From JAOAFX01 sp965649105 (lineage in GTDB: Bacteria > Hydrothermota > Tepidihabitantia > SM23-42 > JAOAFX01), in NCBI GenBank assembly GCA_965649105.1, contig CBFGJP010000005.1, forward strand, positions 1 through 53,933: DNA of 53,933 bases. The letters are read 5' to 3'. Positions 1-7,707 of this stretch are shown in pieces. Under the pieces are notes generated by a model. The model saw only the letters and a program-made list of their open reading frames with translations, was not told the DNA's origin and made no database searches. Numbering within the stretch: position 1 is the stretch's first letter; each line of letters begins with the position of its first letter. Both the position numbers and the translations under genes were made by a program.

Positions 1-218
1 TTGAGGATATTGAGATGGTAACTGCCGGTCGATTCAATGCCGATGGCGAGGTCTTGTGGGTTGCCGATGGTTTGGAGGAAGGAGGTGATTTCAGCAAATC
101 CTTCGTTTGTCTGGGTGAATTTTTTTTGATTGATAATTCTTTCCTCTGTATCAACAACACAGAGGTCCAAGGTATTGAGGGATGCATCTATGCCGATAAA
201 ATATTTATATTTAGGCAT
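1..218 (-). CDS. IS110-family transposase, N-terminal part, runs off the window
   Basis: Read on the minus strand, an ATG at 218-216 follows a strong AGGAGG site. It opens a frame that stays open to the window edge. The product begins MPKYKYFIGIDASLNTLDLC and later has GIESTGSYH. The early Y-F-I-G-I-D segment, followed by a second acidic position in G-I-E-S-T-G, is the pattern of the DEDD RuvC-like N-terminal domain of IS110-family transposases. These insert and excise without classical DDE chemistry. Only about 72 residues are visible, so the C-terminal serine-containing domain is off-window and intactness cannot be judged. The family call rests on the motifs and is fairly secure. Confidence 0.82.
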   Translation of the reverse strand, partial: MPKYKYFIGIDASLNTLDLCVVDTEERIINQKKFTQTNEGFAEITSFLQTIGNPQDLAIGIESTGSYHLNIL

Positions 219-455
219 GGAGTAACCTCCTTTTTTGCCTTAGGTGGATTAAATAATGGAAACAGAATGCTTTCTCTTCCATCCTCCATAGTGATACGGG
301 ATCTACGTCCCAACCAACTTATTGGGAATGGAGAAAGCAGGGGACAGACTCCTTCTCGGGCTCGTAGCCCAGGACTTATGGCGTCCCCCTGTTTCCAATC
401 TTTAAATACCATTAGTTCCATGATTATAACTAAATTATATCCAAATTCAACATAG
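219..455. other. Non-coding flank of the IS110 element
   Basis: No convincing gene. It lies between the transposase start and the next gene. A short hairpin (GGGCT-CGT-AGCCC, 358-370) is present. IS110 elements commonly carry a structured non-coding end upstream of the transposase, so this may be the element's left end. I could not define its boundary, since the family lacks obvious terminal inverted repeats. Confidence 0.4.
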
Positions 456-463
456 GAGGATTT

Positions 464-751
464 ATGCGGGAAATAATTAGAAACTCATTATTGGTTGGAT
501 TGGGTATCGCCGCAGTGGGCAGAAAAAGATTAATAAAGATTTATGAAACATTGAAAAAAGAAGGCGATACATTCAAAGAGGAAGTTCCTGTGATTAAAAA
601 ACGCTGGCAAAGAGTAGAGATAATTTCTGATCAGATAGATGAATTGGGACAGCGAATAATCAAAAGACTCCATATTGCTACTCAGACCGAACTCGTAGAA
701 TTAAGTAAAAAGATAGAAAAAATTTTGAAGCAAAAATCCGTTGTCGAATAA
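464..751 (+). CDS. Phasin-like small helical protein
   Basis: 95 residues preceded by AGGAGG six bases before the ATG. After a short hydrophobic N-terminal stretch (NSLLVGLGIAAVGR) the protein is highly charged and predicted helical, with K/E-rich heptad-like spacing. Small proteins of this shape, often called phasin family or polyhydroxyalkanoate granule-associated, frequently sit directly upstream of AarF/UbiB kinases, as here (15-base gap). The glycine-containing hydrophobic start suggests membrane or lipid-surface association. No catalytic motif is visible. The family name is inferred from context and composition; a role in storage granules should not be assumed. Confidence 0.6.
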   Translation: MREIIRNSLLVGLGIAAVGRKRLIKIYETLKKEGDTFKEEVPVIKKRWQRVEIISDQIDELGQRIIKRLHIATQTELVELSKKIEKILKQKSVVE

Positions 752-766
752 AATAATTGATTTTAG

Positions 767-2368
767 ATGGTCATTAATCCATTATGGAGGTTCAGTCGTT
801 ATTTCCAGATCACCCACACACTTTTAAAATATGGATTTGGCGAGTATGTAAAAACATTACATCCCGCATATCTTCTTGCCCGACTGGGGTTTAGGAAAAG
901 TCCAGTTTCAATCCGACCGATACCCGAACGCATAAAACTCGTCTGCGAAGAACTCGGTCCTACCTTTATTAAACTTGGCCAGATTATATCGACAAGAACA
1001 GATATATTCCCAGAAGAAATAACTGATGCGCTTAGCCTTTTGCAGGATAAAGTAAAACCGGAGCCATTTTCAGCAATGAAGGATGTAATTGAGAATGAAA
1101 TTGGACCAATTAATCAGGTGTTTACCGAGTTCAATAAAAATCCAATAGGTTCTGCATCAATTGCCCAGGTATATTATGCTAAATATCAAGATATTCCGGT
1201 CATTGTTAAGGTGCGCCGACCAAATATTGAAAGAATAATAGAATTAGATATTGATTTGCTAAAGAGGATTGCAATGATCGCTGAGATAAACATTCCCGGA
1301 GTAAAAGAAAGAAATCCTAAAGAATTGATAGATATATTTGCGCGAAATATATATAAGGAGATTGACCTATTAAATGAAGTGGCGAATGCTGAGAAATTCA
1401 GAGAGAATTTTTCTAAAGATTCAAGGATAAAGATTCCCCGGGTCTTTAAAGAGATTTCGACCTCCAGGGTTTTGATTCAAGAATACATAGACGGGATAAA
1501 AATAACTGATCTTAAGAGGATAAGGGAGAATGGGATAAATCCAAAAATCGTTGCGGAAAATGGTGCCGATATATTCCTGAAGCAAATTCTAATAGATGGA
1601 TTTTTTCATGCAGACCCACATCCGGGAAACATATTTGTGTTGAAGGATAATATAATAGTACCAATTGATTTTGGAATGGTGGGTAGAATAACACCCCAAC
1701 TGAGGGAAAGACTTGTGAGTATTATTCTGGGTATTGTCAATCGTGATGCTCATCAGATTGGAAGGGTGATTTTAAAAATGGGCATTGTAAACAAGAATGT
1801 AGATATAAATATGTTCCAGGAAGATATTCTCTATATACTTGATAAGTTTGAAGGAAGATCAATAAAACAAATATCAGTAAAAGAATTTATCACCGATATA
1901 AATCGCATTATTAGAAGGTATCAGATAACAATACCCCAGGATCTACTCTATTTAGGCAAGGCATTATCCCAGTTGGAGTCTATTGGAAGAGAACTTGATG
2001 AAAATTTTGACATCATAAATTTTGCCAGCATTTTTGCACGCAGACACCGCCTTGGTGTGGTATCATTTGATATGATAGTTAATAAGAGCAGAAAATGGTT
2101 TGAAGATATGTTAAATACAATATACGAGTTGCCTGAAAATATAAATAATCTTTTTGAAACGCTAAAAAGGATTGATAAAAAAGAAGATAATAAAAAACCT
2201 GAAAGATATTTACACTGGTATTTTAGTGGATTTGGGATAATGTTTATTTCAATGTTTATAATTCTTTTAATCAATCATCCATTGGCGAAGATTATTGGTA
2301 TAGGGGGCATAATTATTGCTCTTTTTATATTTGTTTTTCAGTTATTCCATTCTTTTATCTCATATTGA
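767..2368 (+). CDS. AarF/UbiB-family (ABC1) atypical protein kinase
   Basis: 533 residues, the family's usual size. Visible signatures: the KxGQ motif (KLGQIISTRTDIFPEE, about residue 70-87), the nucleotide loop GSASIAQVY, the VKVRRP lysine strand, the catalytic HADPHPGNIF, and the metal-binding DFGMVG. Two hydrophobic segments at the C-terminus anchor it in the membrane. Members act as ATPases or kinases in isoprenoid-lipid metabolism (ubiquinone synthesis in UbiB). No ubiquinone genes are nearby, so the substrate here is unknown. It probably forms an operon with the upstream phasin-like gene. Its last codons contain the -35 box of the next transcription unit. Confidence 0.9.
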   Translation: MVINPLWRFSRYFQITHTLLKYGFGEYVKTLHPAYLLARLGFRKSPVSIRPIPERIKLVCEELGPTFIKLGQIISTRTDIFPEEITDALSLLQDKVKPEPFSAMKDVIENEIGPINQVFTEFNKNPIGSASIAQVYYAKYQDIPVIVKVRRPNIERIIELDIDLLKRIAMIAEINIPGVKERNPKELIDIFARNIYKEIDLLNEVANAEKFRENFSKDSRIKIPRVFKEISTSRVLIQEYIDGIKITDLKRIRENGINPKIVAENGADIFLKQILIDGFFHADPHPGNIFVLKDNIIVPIDFGMVGRITPQLRERLVSIILGIVNRDAHQIGRVILKMGIVNKNVDINMFQEDILYILDKFEGRSIKQISVKEFITDINRIIRRYQITIPQDLLYLGKALSQLESIGRELDENFDIINFASIFARRHRLGVVSFDMIVNKSRKWFEDMLNTIYELPENINNLFETLKRIDKKEDNKKPERYLHWYFSGFGIMFISMFIILLINHPLAKIIGIGGIIIALFIFVFQLFHSFISY

Positions 2369-2392
2369 CAATAAATTTATTTTGTATATAAT
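2365..2392 (+). promoter_or_regulatory. Sigma70-type promoter of the cobalamin riboswitch
   Basis: TTGACA (2365-2370), 16 bases, TATAAT (2387-2392): both boxes are perfect consensus. The -35 box overlaps the stop of the UbiB-like gene. Predicted RNA start is near 2399, immediately before the riboswitch. Confidence 0.85.
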
Positions 2393-2395
2393 AAC

Positions 2396-2594
2396 CTGCT
2401 GAGGGATTCAAGGGAAGTGCCGTGAAAATCGGCCGCAGTCGCCGCTACTGTAACCCTGTCCTTTTCTAAAAGAAAAGGAGTTCTTTTAGCATTTTGAAGC
2501 CACTGCTCTTTCAGGGTGGGAAGGCTGCTAAAAGAGTGGGGGAGCCAGGAGACCTATCCCCAGCATACAAGGGAATCCTTCGGACGAAAGGAGG
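2396..2594 (+). promoter_or_regulatory. Cobalamin (B12) riboswitch
   Basis: The leader contains, in order, the aptamer blocks of the adenosylcobalamin element: AAGTGCCGTGAAAATC, the B12-box-like GCCGCTACTGTAACCC, GAAGCCACTG, GGGAAGG, and AGCCAGGAGACC. A long A/T-rich peripheral arm (2461-2535) is flanked by complementary CTTTTAGCA/TGCTAAAAG. The expression platform looks translational: CCTT at 2577-2580 can pair with AAGG at 2588-2591 (part of the ribosome site) or with AAGG at 2569-2572. No terminator precedes the gene. Cobalamin binding should therefore hide the ribosome site of the receptor gene, repressing uptake when B12 is plentiful. Confidence 0.93.
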
Positions 2595-2600
2595 TAATGT

Positions 2601-4304
2601 GTGATTTCCCTTATCTTTTTAATTTCGCCGATATTCTTCATTGAAGATTCAATTTATGAAGTAGAGCCTATATACATTACCGCTTCCCGTTATAGATTAG
2701 ATATAATACATATTCCCTTCAATGTTGAACTTCTCCCCAGAGATGAGACTGCGATTTCCGAACAGCTATTAAAAATTTCAGGTGTTTCTCTGCTTGATTA
2801 TGGTAATCTTGCCACTATTTCTGTAAAAGGGCCAAATAGTAAATCAACTACAATTTCACTAAATGATATTCCACTGAATACAGTTCAGTCGGGCGACTTT
2901 GATATCTCCCTCATCCCCGCTTATTTTATTGAGGATGGATATATCACCAATGTCAGTCTGGCTGGTATGCACCTGTCAGGAAATCTTGGTAATACGGTGG
3001 CCCTTTATATAAAAGATAAAGAAAAAAGCGCACTTCTAAAAAATGGTAGTTTTGGCAAGATTGCCGCGGGTGGTATCCAGATTTGGCATTCAACTGCAGG
3101 CGGATTTTATATTGAAAAAAACAAGAACAGATATCCATATAGAGATGAGTTTGATAATATCTATTACCGTGATAATGCTCAATATTATCACGGTGCAGGT
3201 TATTTTGTATTCAATACCCCAGTTAAAATCAATCTCTTTTCTACATTTCGTGATGCTGATGTGCCTGAAAAATTGGGGAGTATTGCTGGAAAGCCTCACA
3301 AGAATGAGGGGTTAATTGTTGGTTCAATCTTTTATGATACAAAAATCTTGAGAATTGGTGGTTATGGTAATTTCTATTATCTTAATTATCAGGACACTAT
3401 CTTTGGCAAAGACCAACACCAAAGCTTTTTTGATGGGCTGGATTTTTCATTTAAAACCACAGCACGGGATTGGGGATTTTATTTGACGAGAGAACAGGTT
3501 TCATCAACAAAGATCGGGGATCACTCAAGAATTATTGGTGGAATAAATTTCTTACAGAGGACAGACTTTAAAGTAGCATCTGTCCTCCCGTCAGCAAAAA
3601 TTGCTATTACAAATGCAAGATCTTGTATGTTGAGTATGGTAATACCGTTTTCGTTTTTTATTAAAAATAATCTCGGGACATACCATAATATTTCAGTTGG
3701 GTATAGGTATCCAACAATGAATGAACTCTATTGGCCCGAAGATAATTTTTCTGAAGGTAATCCTGATTTAAAAAATGAGACTGAAATTACAATTGAAACT
3801 GGGATACGTCAACTTTCATCATTTTATTTTAAATGTGGAGGATTCCTTAAACTGGGTAAAGATATAATCATCTGGATGCCGAGCAATTATGGAAAATGGC
3901 GTCCCTTTAATTCGGCAAAGTTTCGGGCTTGGGGCACGGATTTTGTTGTTTCATTTATATTCCCCTTAAAGGCATCTTTTAATTATAGCCTATTCTTTGG
4001 TCGGATTAATGAGGGCGTGCTACCTTACCGACCAAATCAAAGCTTCATTTTTAACATTGAAAAATGGGGAATTTTTGGCAATTTTGTGTTTCTGTTAAAA
4101 AGACCAGCAAATCCATCAGGACTTTTATTCTTAGAAAATATTTACATCATAAACACAGGCTACCATTTGAACCGAAAGATAATGAATCTCTTATGGTCGT
4201 TCGATTTTAGCATAAAAAATATTATTGATAAAAATTACCAATTTGTTGAAGGGTATCCCCAGCCAGGGAGACATTATGAAATTATCCTGAAGATAAATTG
4301 GTGA
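2601..4304 (+). CDS. btuB: TonB-dependent outer-membrane receptor, BtuB-like (cobalamin uptake)
   Basis: 567 residues starting at GTG 2601, six bases after AAAGGAGG; the ATG at 2597 runs into an early stop. A hydrophobic signal peptide (ISLIFLISPIFF) precedes a TonB-box-like EPIYITASR. A plug domain follows (EQLLKISGVSLLDYG, VKGPNSKSTTISLNDIPLN), then a barrel rich in alternating aromatic strands, ending in a C-terminal Trp typical of BamA substrates. The B12 riboswitch directly upstream gives the likely substrate: vitamin B12 or another corrinoid. It is followed 12 bases later by a propeller lipoprotein. No BtuFCD permease, TonB or ExbBD is in the window. Confidence 0.88.
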   Translation: MISLIFLISPIFFIEDSIYEVEPIYITASRYRLDIIHIPFNVELLPRDETAISEQLLKISGVSLLDYGNLATISVKGPNSKSTTISLNDIPLNTVQSGDFDISLIPAYFIEDGYITNVSLAGMHLSGNLGNTVALYIKDKEKSALLKNGSFGKIAAGGIQIWHSTAGGFYIEKNKNRYPYRDEFDNIYYRDNAQYYHGAGYFVFNTPVKINLFSTFRDADVPEKLGSIAGKPHKNEGLIVGSIFYDTKILRIGGYGNFYYLNYQDTIFGKDQHQSFFDGLDFSFKTTARDWGFYLTREQVSSTKIGDHSRIIGGINFLQRTDFKVASVLPSAKIAITNARSCMLSMVIPFSFFIKNNLGTYHNISVGYRYPTMNELYWPEDNFSEGNPDLKNETEITIETGIRQLSSFYFKCGGFLKLGKDIIIWMPSNYGKWRPFNSAKFRAWGTDFVVSFIFPLKASFNYSLFFGRINEGVLPYRPNQSFIFNIEKWGIFGNFVFLLKRPANPSGLLFLENIYIINTGYHLNRKIMNLLWSFDFSIKNIIDKNYQFVEGYPQPGRHYEIILKINW

Positions 4305-4316
4305 AAGGAGAGAAAA

Positions 4317-5303
4317 ATGAAGAGATATTGTCTTCTTTTGTTTGCTATCTTTTTCTTTTTGGCGTGTCCGCATAAAGAGGTATACAGGGGTGATGTGTAT
4401 ATTATTCTACAGAATATAAGAGGGGTTGATATATACGACCCCAAAGAAGATAGTCTTTATACAGGTGTTATGGCAACCGGCACCACCCCGAATTATATTC
4501 TATTCGCCGATGAACAGGGGTATATTGTCAATTCTGGGTTTGGTGGCACACCGAGCATTCAGGTCTTTAATGTTGAGAATAACGAATTGGTCGCCACCTA
4601 TCCACTTCCCCAAGGCTCAAATCCTTATGCACTCACCTTGTTAGAAAAAGATGTATACATAACCTCATATACACGCGATAAGGTCTACATCCTCAACGAA
4701 AATGGCATAATCACTGATTCTTTGAATGTAGGGCATTCTCCTGAGGGAATAATATGCGACGGTAACAAGATCTATGTTGCCTGTGCAAATGTTTCCTATG
4801 ATACTGCTGGATATCCGGTATATGGAAATGCTTCTCTCTATCTTATTGAAGGAAGAAGTGTAAAAGATAGTTTGAAGGTTGGGAAAAATGCCCAGTGGGT
4901 GCAGAAGAATGGGGATGATATCGTTGTTCTCTCCACCGGTGATTATGAGATGACCCAAGGAGGACGGTTATACATCATTCAGAATATGCAATTAAAGGAT
5001 TCTATTGATATCGGAGGTTCACCAGGATATTTTGTTGTTCAAAACAGCAGGGCATATATTGTTGGATGGTCTGATTCTCTAAAGGTTGTGGATTTAAAAA
5101 CCAAGGAGATAAAAAAGATTGGACTTGATACACTGGGTGGATTTATGGGCTGTGATGTTGATGAAGAGGGGAAAATCTTTGTAGCTCAAGGAGATTGGGT
5201 GGGTTCGAATAATAATCTTGTGGTCATAGAAAACGATATAATAAAAAGGCAAATTCCTTTGGGAAACGCAACGGGTGCAAGTTTTGTCAGGATAAAGAGA
5301 TGA
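4317..5303 (+). CDS. Surface lipoprotein with YncE-like beta-propeller, BtuG-like
   Basis: 328 residues; ribosome site AAAGGAG eight bases before the ATG. The start MKRYCLLLFAIFFFLAC is a lipoprotein signal peptide ending in a lipobox (LAC), so the mature protein is lipidated at Cys17. The rest is a repeating propeller (DVYIIL..GVDIYD, NPYALTL..DVYITSYTRDKVYILN, SPEGIICDGNKIYVACAN), the YncE/DUF5074 type. In Bacteroides the propeller lipoprotein BtuG sits on BtuB and captures B12 with very high affinity. The same order, riboswitch control and tight spacing suggest the same job here. That function is inferred from context and fold; residue-level homology to BtuG was not tested. Confidence 0.7.
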   Translation: MKRYCLLLFAIFFFLACPHKEVYRGDVYIILQNIRGVDIYDPKEDSLYTGVMATGTTPNYILFADEQGYIVNSGFGGTPSIQVFNVENNELVATYPLPQGSNPYALTLLEKDVYITSYTRDKVYILNENGIITDSLNVGHSPEGIICDGNKIYVACANVSYDTAGYPVYGNASLYLIEGRSVKDSLKVGKNAQWVQKNGDDIVVLSTGDYEMTQGGRLYIIQNMQLKDSIDIGGSPGYFVVQNSRAYIVGWSDSLKVVDLKTKEIKKIGLDTLGGFMGCDVDEEGKIFVAQGDWVGSNNNLVVIENDIIKRQIPLGNATGASFVRIKR

Positions 5304-5396
5304 TATAAAATCTACCTGGCTGGGGTATTATTAAATCGGCAATAAAGTTTTATCTTTGGCATGGTTAACGGTTAAGACCTGCCCTTCATTGCGAGG

Positions 5397-5424
5397 TTGA
5401 CTAATTGGCGAAAATTTATATAAT
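5397..5424 (+). promoter_or_regulatory. Promoter of tRNA-Arg(CCG)
   Basis: TTGACT (5397-5402), 16 bases, TATAAT (5419-5424). Predicted start near 5431, 16 bases before the tRNA. It may also read on into the nitroreductase gene, since no terminator is evident between them. Confidence 0.8.
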
Positions 5425-5446
5425 GGAATGAGAGATATGAAATGTG

Positions 5447-5520
5447 GCGCCCGTAGTTCAATTGGATAGAACGGCGGACTCCGGCTCCGCAGGTTAGGTG
5501 TTCAAATCACCTCGGGCGCG
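5447..5520 (+). tRNA. tRNA-Arg, anticodon CCG
   Basis: Cloverleaf fits: acceptor GCGCCCG/CGGGCGC, anticodon stem GCGGA/TCCGC around loop CTCCGGC (anticodon CCG, codon CGG), T arm AGGTG-TTCAAAT-CACCT, discriminator G. The 3' CCA is not encoded directly after the discriminator, so it must be added by a nucleotidyltransferase. Confidence 0.95.
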
Positions 5521-5606
5521 CGCCAATAGCGAAAAAATAACTTTAGTCCTTTCTTGGCATACCGCCGAACAGCGTAGCGGTTTATCCTAAATAAAGGAGG
5601 TAAATT

Positions 5607-6125
5607 ATGGAATTCTATGAAGTCATTAAAAAGAGAAAGAGTGTCAGGAAATATAAGAACGATCCGATACCTGAAGAAGTGCTGAGAAGGATTCTTGAGG
5701 CAGGTAGGATTGCACCTTCGGCTAAAAATATCCAGCCTTGGAAATTTATTGTTATAAAAGATCCTACGAACAAAAAGAAAGTTGCCGAAGCCTGTCGAGG
5801 TCAGCACTGGATTGCAGATGCCGATGTGATAGTTTGTGGATGCGCCTTGGAAAAGATTGCCTGGGGTAGAATGGGTGGTTATATGAGCTCATTTGCGGTT
5901 GACCTGGCGATTGCGATGGACCATATAATCCTTGCTGCTGCAAACGAAGGATTGGGAACTTGCTGGATCGGGGCATTTGAAGAAAAGAAGGTTAAAGAAA
6001 TCCTTGAAATTCCTGAGGATGTAAGGGTTGTTGCCCTGACGCCCATCGGTTATTCTGCCGAAGAACCAAAAGACCGAGGAAGAAAAGATTTTAACGAAGT
6101 ATTTGTTTATGAAAAATACAGTTAA
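5607..6125 (+). CDS. Nitroreductase-family FMN protein
   Basis: 172 residues with AAAGGAGG before the ATG. The start MEFYEVIKKRKSVRKY carries the R-x-S-x-R FMN-phosphate signature. APSAKNIQPWKFIVI and the C-terminal EGLGTCWIGAF..IPEDVRVVALTPIGY segments are typical of the short nitroreductase group. Such enzymes are FMN-dependent NAD(P)H oxidoreductases; the natural substrate cannot be read from sequence. It lies two bases upstream of a radical SAM gene, suggesting one transcript. Confidence 0.9.
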   Translation: MEFYEVIKKRKSVRKYKNDPIPEEVLRRILEAGRIAPSAKNIQPWKFIVIKDPTNKKKVAEACRGQHWIADADVIVCGCALEKIAWGRMGGYMSSFAVDLAIAMDHIILAAANEGLGTCWIGAFEEKKVKEILEIPEDVRVVALTPIGYSAEEPKDRGRKDFNEVFVYEKYS

Positions 6126-6127
6126 TT

Positions 6128-7171
6128 GTGGTCTGCCAAAAATGTAAAAAAGAAACAATTTTATCAAAAGTTCTACCTTACTGTTCAGAATGTATAAGAA
6201 AAAATTTTAATTCACTACTTCCCGCAATCACCAATATTCATAAAGAAACCCGAAAGGGTTATAATCTACCGGAGAAAATTCCGCATGATCTGAACGGCCT
6301 AAATTGCACAATATGTGTCAATAAATGTCAGATAGGGAATAATAATTCTGGCTACTGTGGTGTTAGAAAAAATATTCAAGGCGAAGTTTATGGTCCAGAT
6401 GACACCTGGGCATATGTGGACTGGTATCATGATCCATTACCGACAAATTGTGTAGCTGATTGGGTATGTGAAGGAAGCAAAGACTATGGATATAAAAACC
6501 TTGCGGTATTTTATGAGGGTTGCACCTTCAATTGTCTTTTCTGCCAGAACTGGCAATTTAAGGAGCGAAAGAATAAAGCAACCTTAAATGATATTGCCCA
6601 GTATGCAGATCCATTGACGAGTTGTATCTGTTATTTTGGGGGAGACCCCGCACCCTTTGCCCGGCACACAATTGCACTTTCTAAAGAAATTCTTGAAAGG
6701 AAAAGAAATAAAAAATTCAGAATCTGCTGGGAGACGAACGGCTCGGTTAATCCCGTATTAATGAAAGATTGGGTTGAAATTGCACTTGAGACAAATGGCT
6801 GTATAAAGATTGATTTTAAAACATTTTCTGAAGAATTGAATATCGCACTATGTGGTGTATCAAATAAAAATACAAAAGAGAATATAAGACTTGTTGCAGA
6901 ATATATGAAGAAAAGAGAGAGCCCACCAATTCTGGTAGTCAGCACACTCTTGATCCCTGGTTATATAGATGAATATGAAATCACCGAAATGGCAAGATTT
7001 TTGAGTTCGATAAATGAAGAGATACCATGGTCATTTTTGGGTTTTTATCCCCATTTTTATTTAGATGACCTACCCCGGACATCAAGAAAACAGGCAAACC
7101 TTGCTTTGAAAATCGCCGAAAAGTATGGCATAAAAAAGACCCACATCGGCAATATTCACCTGCTGTTATGA
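6128..7171 (+). CDS. Radical SAM protein of the PflA-like / AmmeMemoRadiSam type
   Basis: 347 residues from GTG 6128, immediately after the nitroreductase stop, so probably translationally coupled. An N-terminal CxxC..CxxC (CQKCKK, CSEC) looks like a zinc ribbon. It is followed by a cysteine cluster CTICVNKCQIG...GYCGVRKN, known from PflA-like COG1180/COG1313 proteins. The radical SAM cluster motif is CTFNCLFC (CxxxCxxC), with a GGDP element downstream for SAM binding. These enzymes cleave S-adenosylmethionine to make a radical. Whether it activates a glycyl-radical enzyme or modifies another substrate is unknown; no partner is adjacent. Confidence 0.85.
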   Translation: MVCQKCKKETILSKVLPYCSECIRKNFNSLLPAITNIHKETRKGYNLPEKIPHDLNGLNCTICVNKCQIGNNNSGYCGVRKNIQGEVYGPDDTWAYVDWYHDPLPTNCVADWVCEGSKDYGYKNLAVFYEGCTFNCLFCQNWQFKERKNKATLNDIAQYADPLTSCICYFGGDPAPFARHTIALSKEILERKRNKKFRICWETNGSVNPVLMKDWVEIALETNGCIKIDFKTFSEELNIALCGVSNKNTKENIRLVAEYMKKRESPPILVVSTLLIPGYIDEYEITEMARFLSSINEEIPWSFLGFYPHFYLDDLPRTSRKQANLALKIAEKYGIKKTHIGNIHLLL

Positions 7172-7186
7172 GTATATAATTTGCTA

Positions 7187-7214
7187 TTGACTTTTTTGAA
7201 ATTTTTTATATAAT
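7187..7214 (+). promoter_or_regulatory. Promoter upstream of the SAM-riboswitch operon
   Basis: TTGACT (7187-7192), 16 bases, TATAAT (7209-7214); a second TATAAT lies at 7216-7221. It would give a leader of about 230 bases before the riboswitch, containing the hairpin repeats at 7287-7422. Confidence 0.7.
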
Positions 7215-7286
7215 ATATAATATTGTGTATTTAATTTTTAATTGTATTGGAATTTGAAAAATTCCAATACTTTAAAAATAATGGTG

Positions 7287-7422
7287 AGATTCTTCGGGTC
7301 TCTAACGAGACCCTCAGAATGACAAAAAGAAAATGCCATTCTGATCGAACCCTTCACTCCTTTATCATTCTGAACGGAGCGAAGTGAAGAATCTGTTGGG
7401 GTTTCAGGGGCTTTAGCCCCTG
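7287..7422. repeat. Dispersed hairpin repeat with inverted arms
   Basis: Two arms in opposite orientation: AGATTCTTCGGG..CAGAATGAC (from 7287) and TCATTCTGA..GAAGAATCT (7365-7394). A perfect internal stem GGGTCTC-TAAC-GAGACCC lies inside the first arm. A separate hairpin CAGGGGC-TTTA-GCCCCTG spans 7405-7422. Sequences like the arms (an attcttcg/cattctga palindrome) occur dispersed in many bacterial genomes. No ORF is present. Confidence 0.7.
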
Positions 7423-7450
7423 ACTATGTTCTGGTTCTTTGAAATTGCCA

Positions 7451-7558
7451 AGCTCATCAAGAGAGGCTGAGGGACGGGCCCTGTGACGCCTCGGCAACCG
7501 GTTCCATATTCTGGAACGTCTCGGTGCCAATTCCCGCCCGAATAGGGAGAGATGAGTG
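7451..7558 (+). promoter_or_regulatory. SAM riboswitch (SAM-I type)
   Basis: The aptamer core is clear: P1 strand CTCATC (7453-7458) and GATGAG (7551-7556), then AAGAGAGGCTGAGGGAC, GGCCCTGTGACGCC, CGGCAACC, a GGTTCC/GGAACG arm, and GGTGCCAATTCCCGCC. These match the SAM-I consensus blocks. TGAGTGTTAACTCA (7553-7566) can fold with itself and compete with P1. A terminator follows, so binding of S-adenosylmethionine should stop transcription of the homocysteine operon. Confidence 0.92.
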
Positions 7559-7576
7559 TTAACTCACAAAATAAGA

Positions 7577-7603
7577 CCTTCCTGAATTCGGGAAGGTTTT
7601 TTG
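7577..7603 (+). terminator. Riboswitch-controlled intrinsic terminator
   Basis: CCTTCCTG-AATT-CGGGAAGG stem (7577-7596, one G-T pair) followed by TTTTTTG. It lies 20 bases after the SAM aptamer and 105 bases before the first gene, as expected for attenuation. Confidence 0.9.
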
Positions 7604-7707
7604 TTTATCCACTCATCCCCCTTCCGGTAAAATTCTAAATCTGAAGTACTAAATTCTAATCTCTGTCTGGGATTTGGGAGCTGGAGTTTTTTAATAAAGG
7701 GGGTATT

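Noticed and set aside
15..455. A 146-residue plus-strand frame at the window start
   Set aside because: It is antisense to the IS110 transposase frame, which has its own ribosome site and family motifs.
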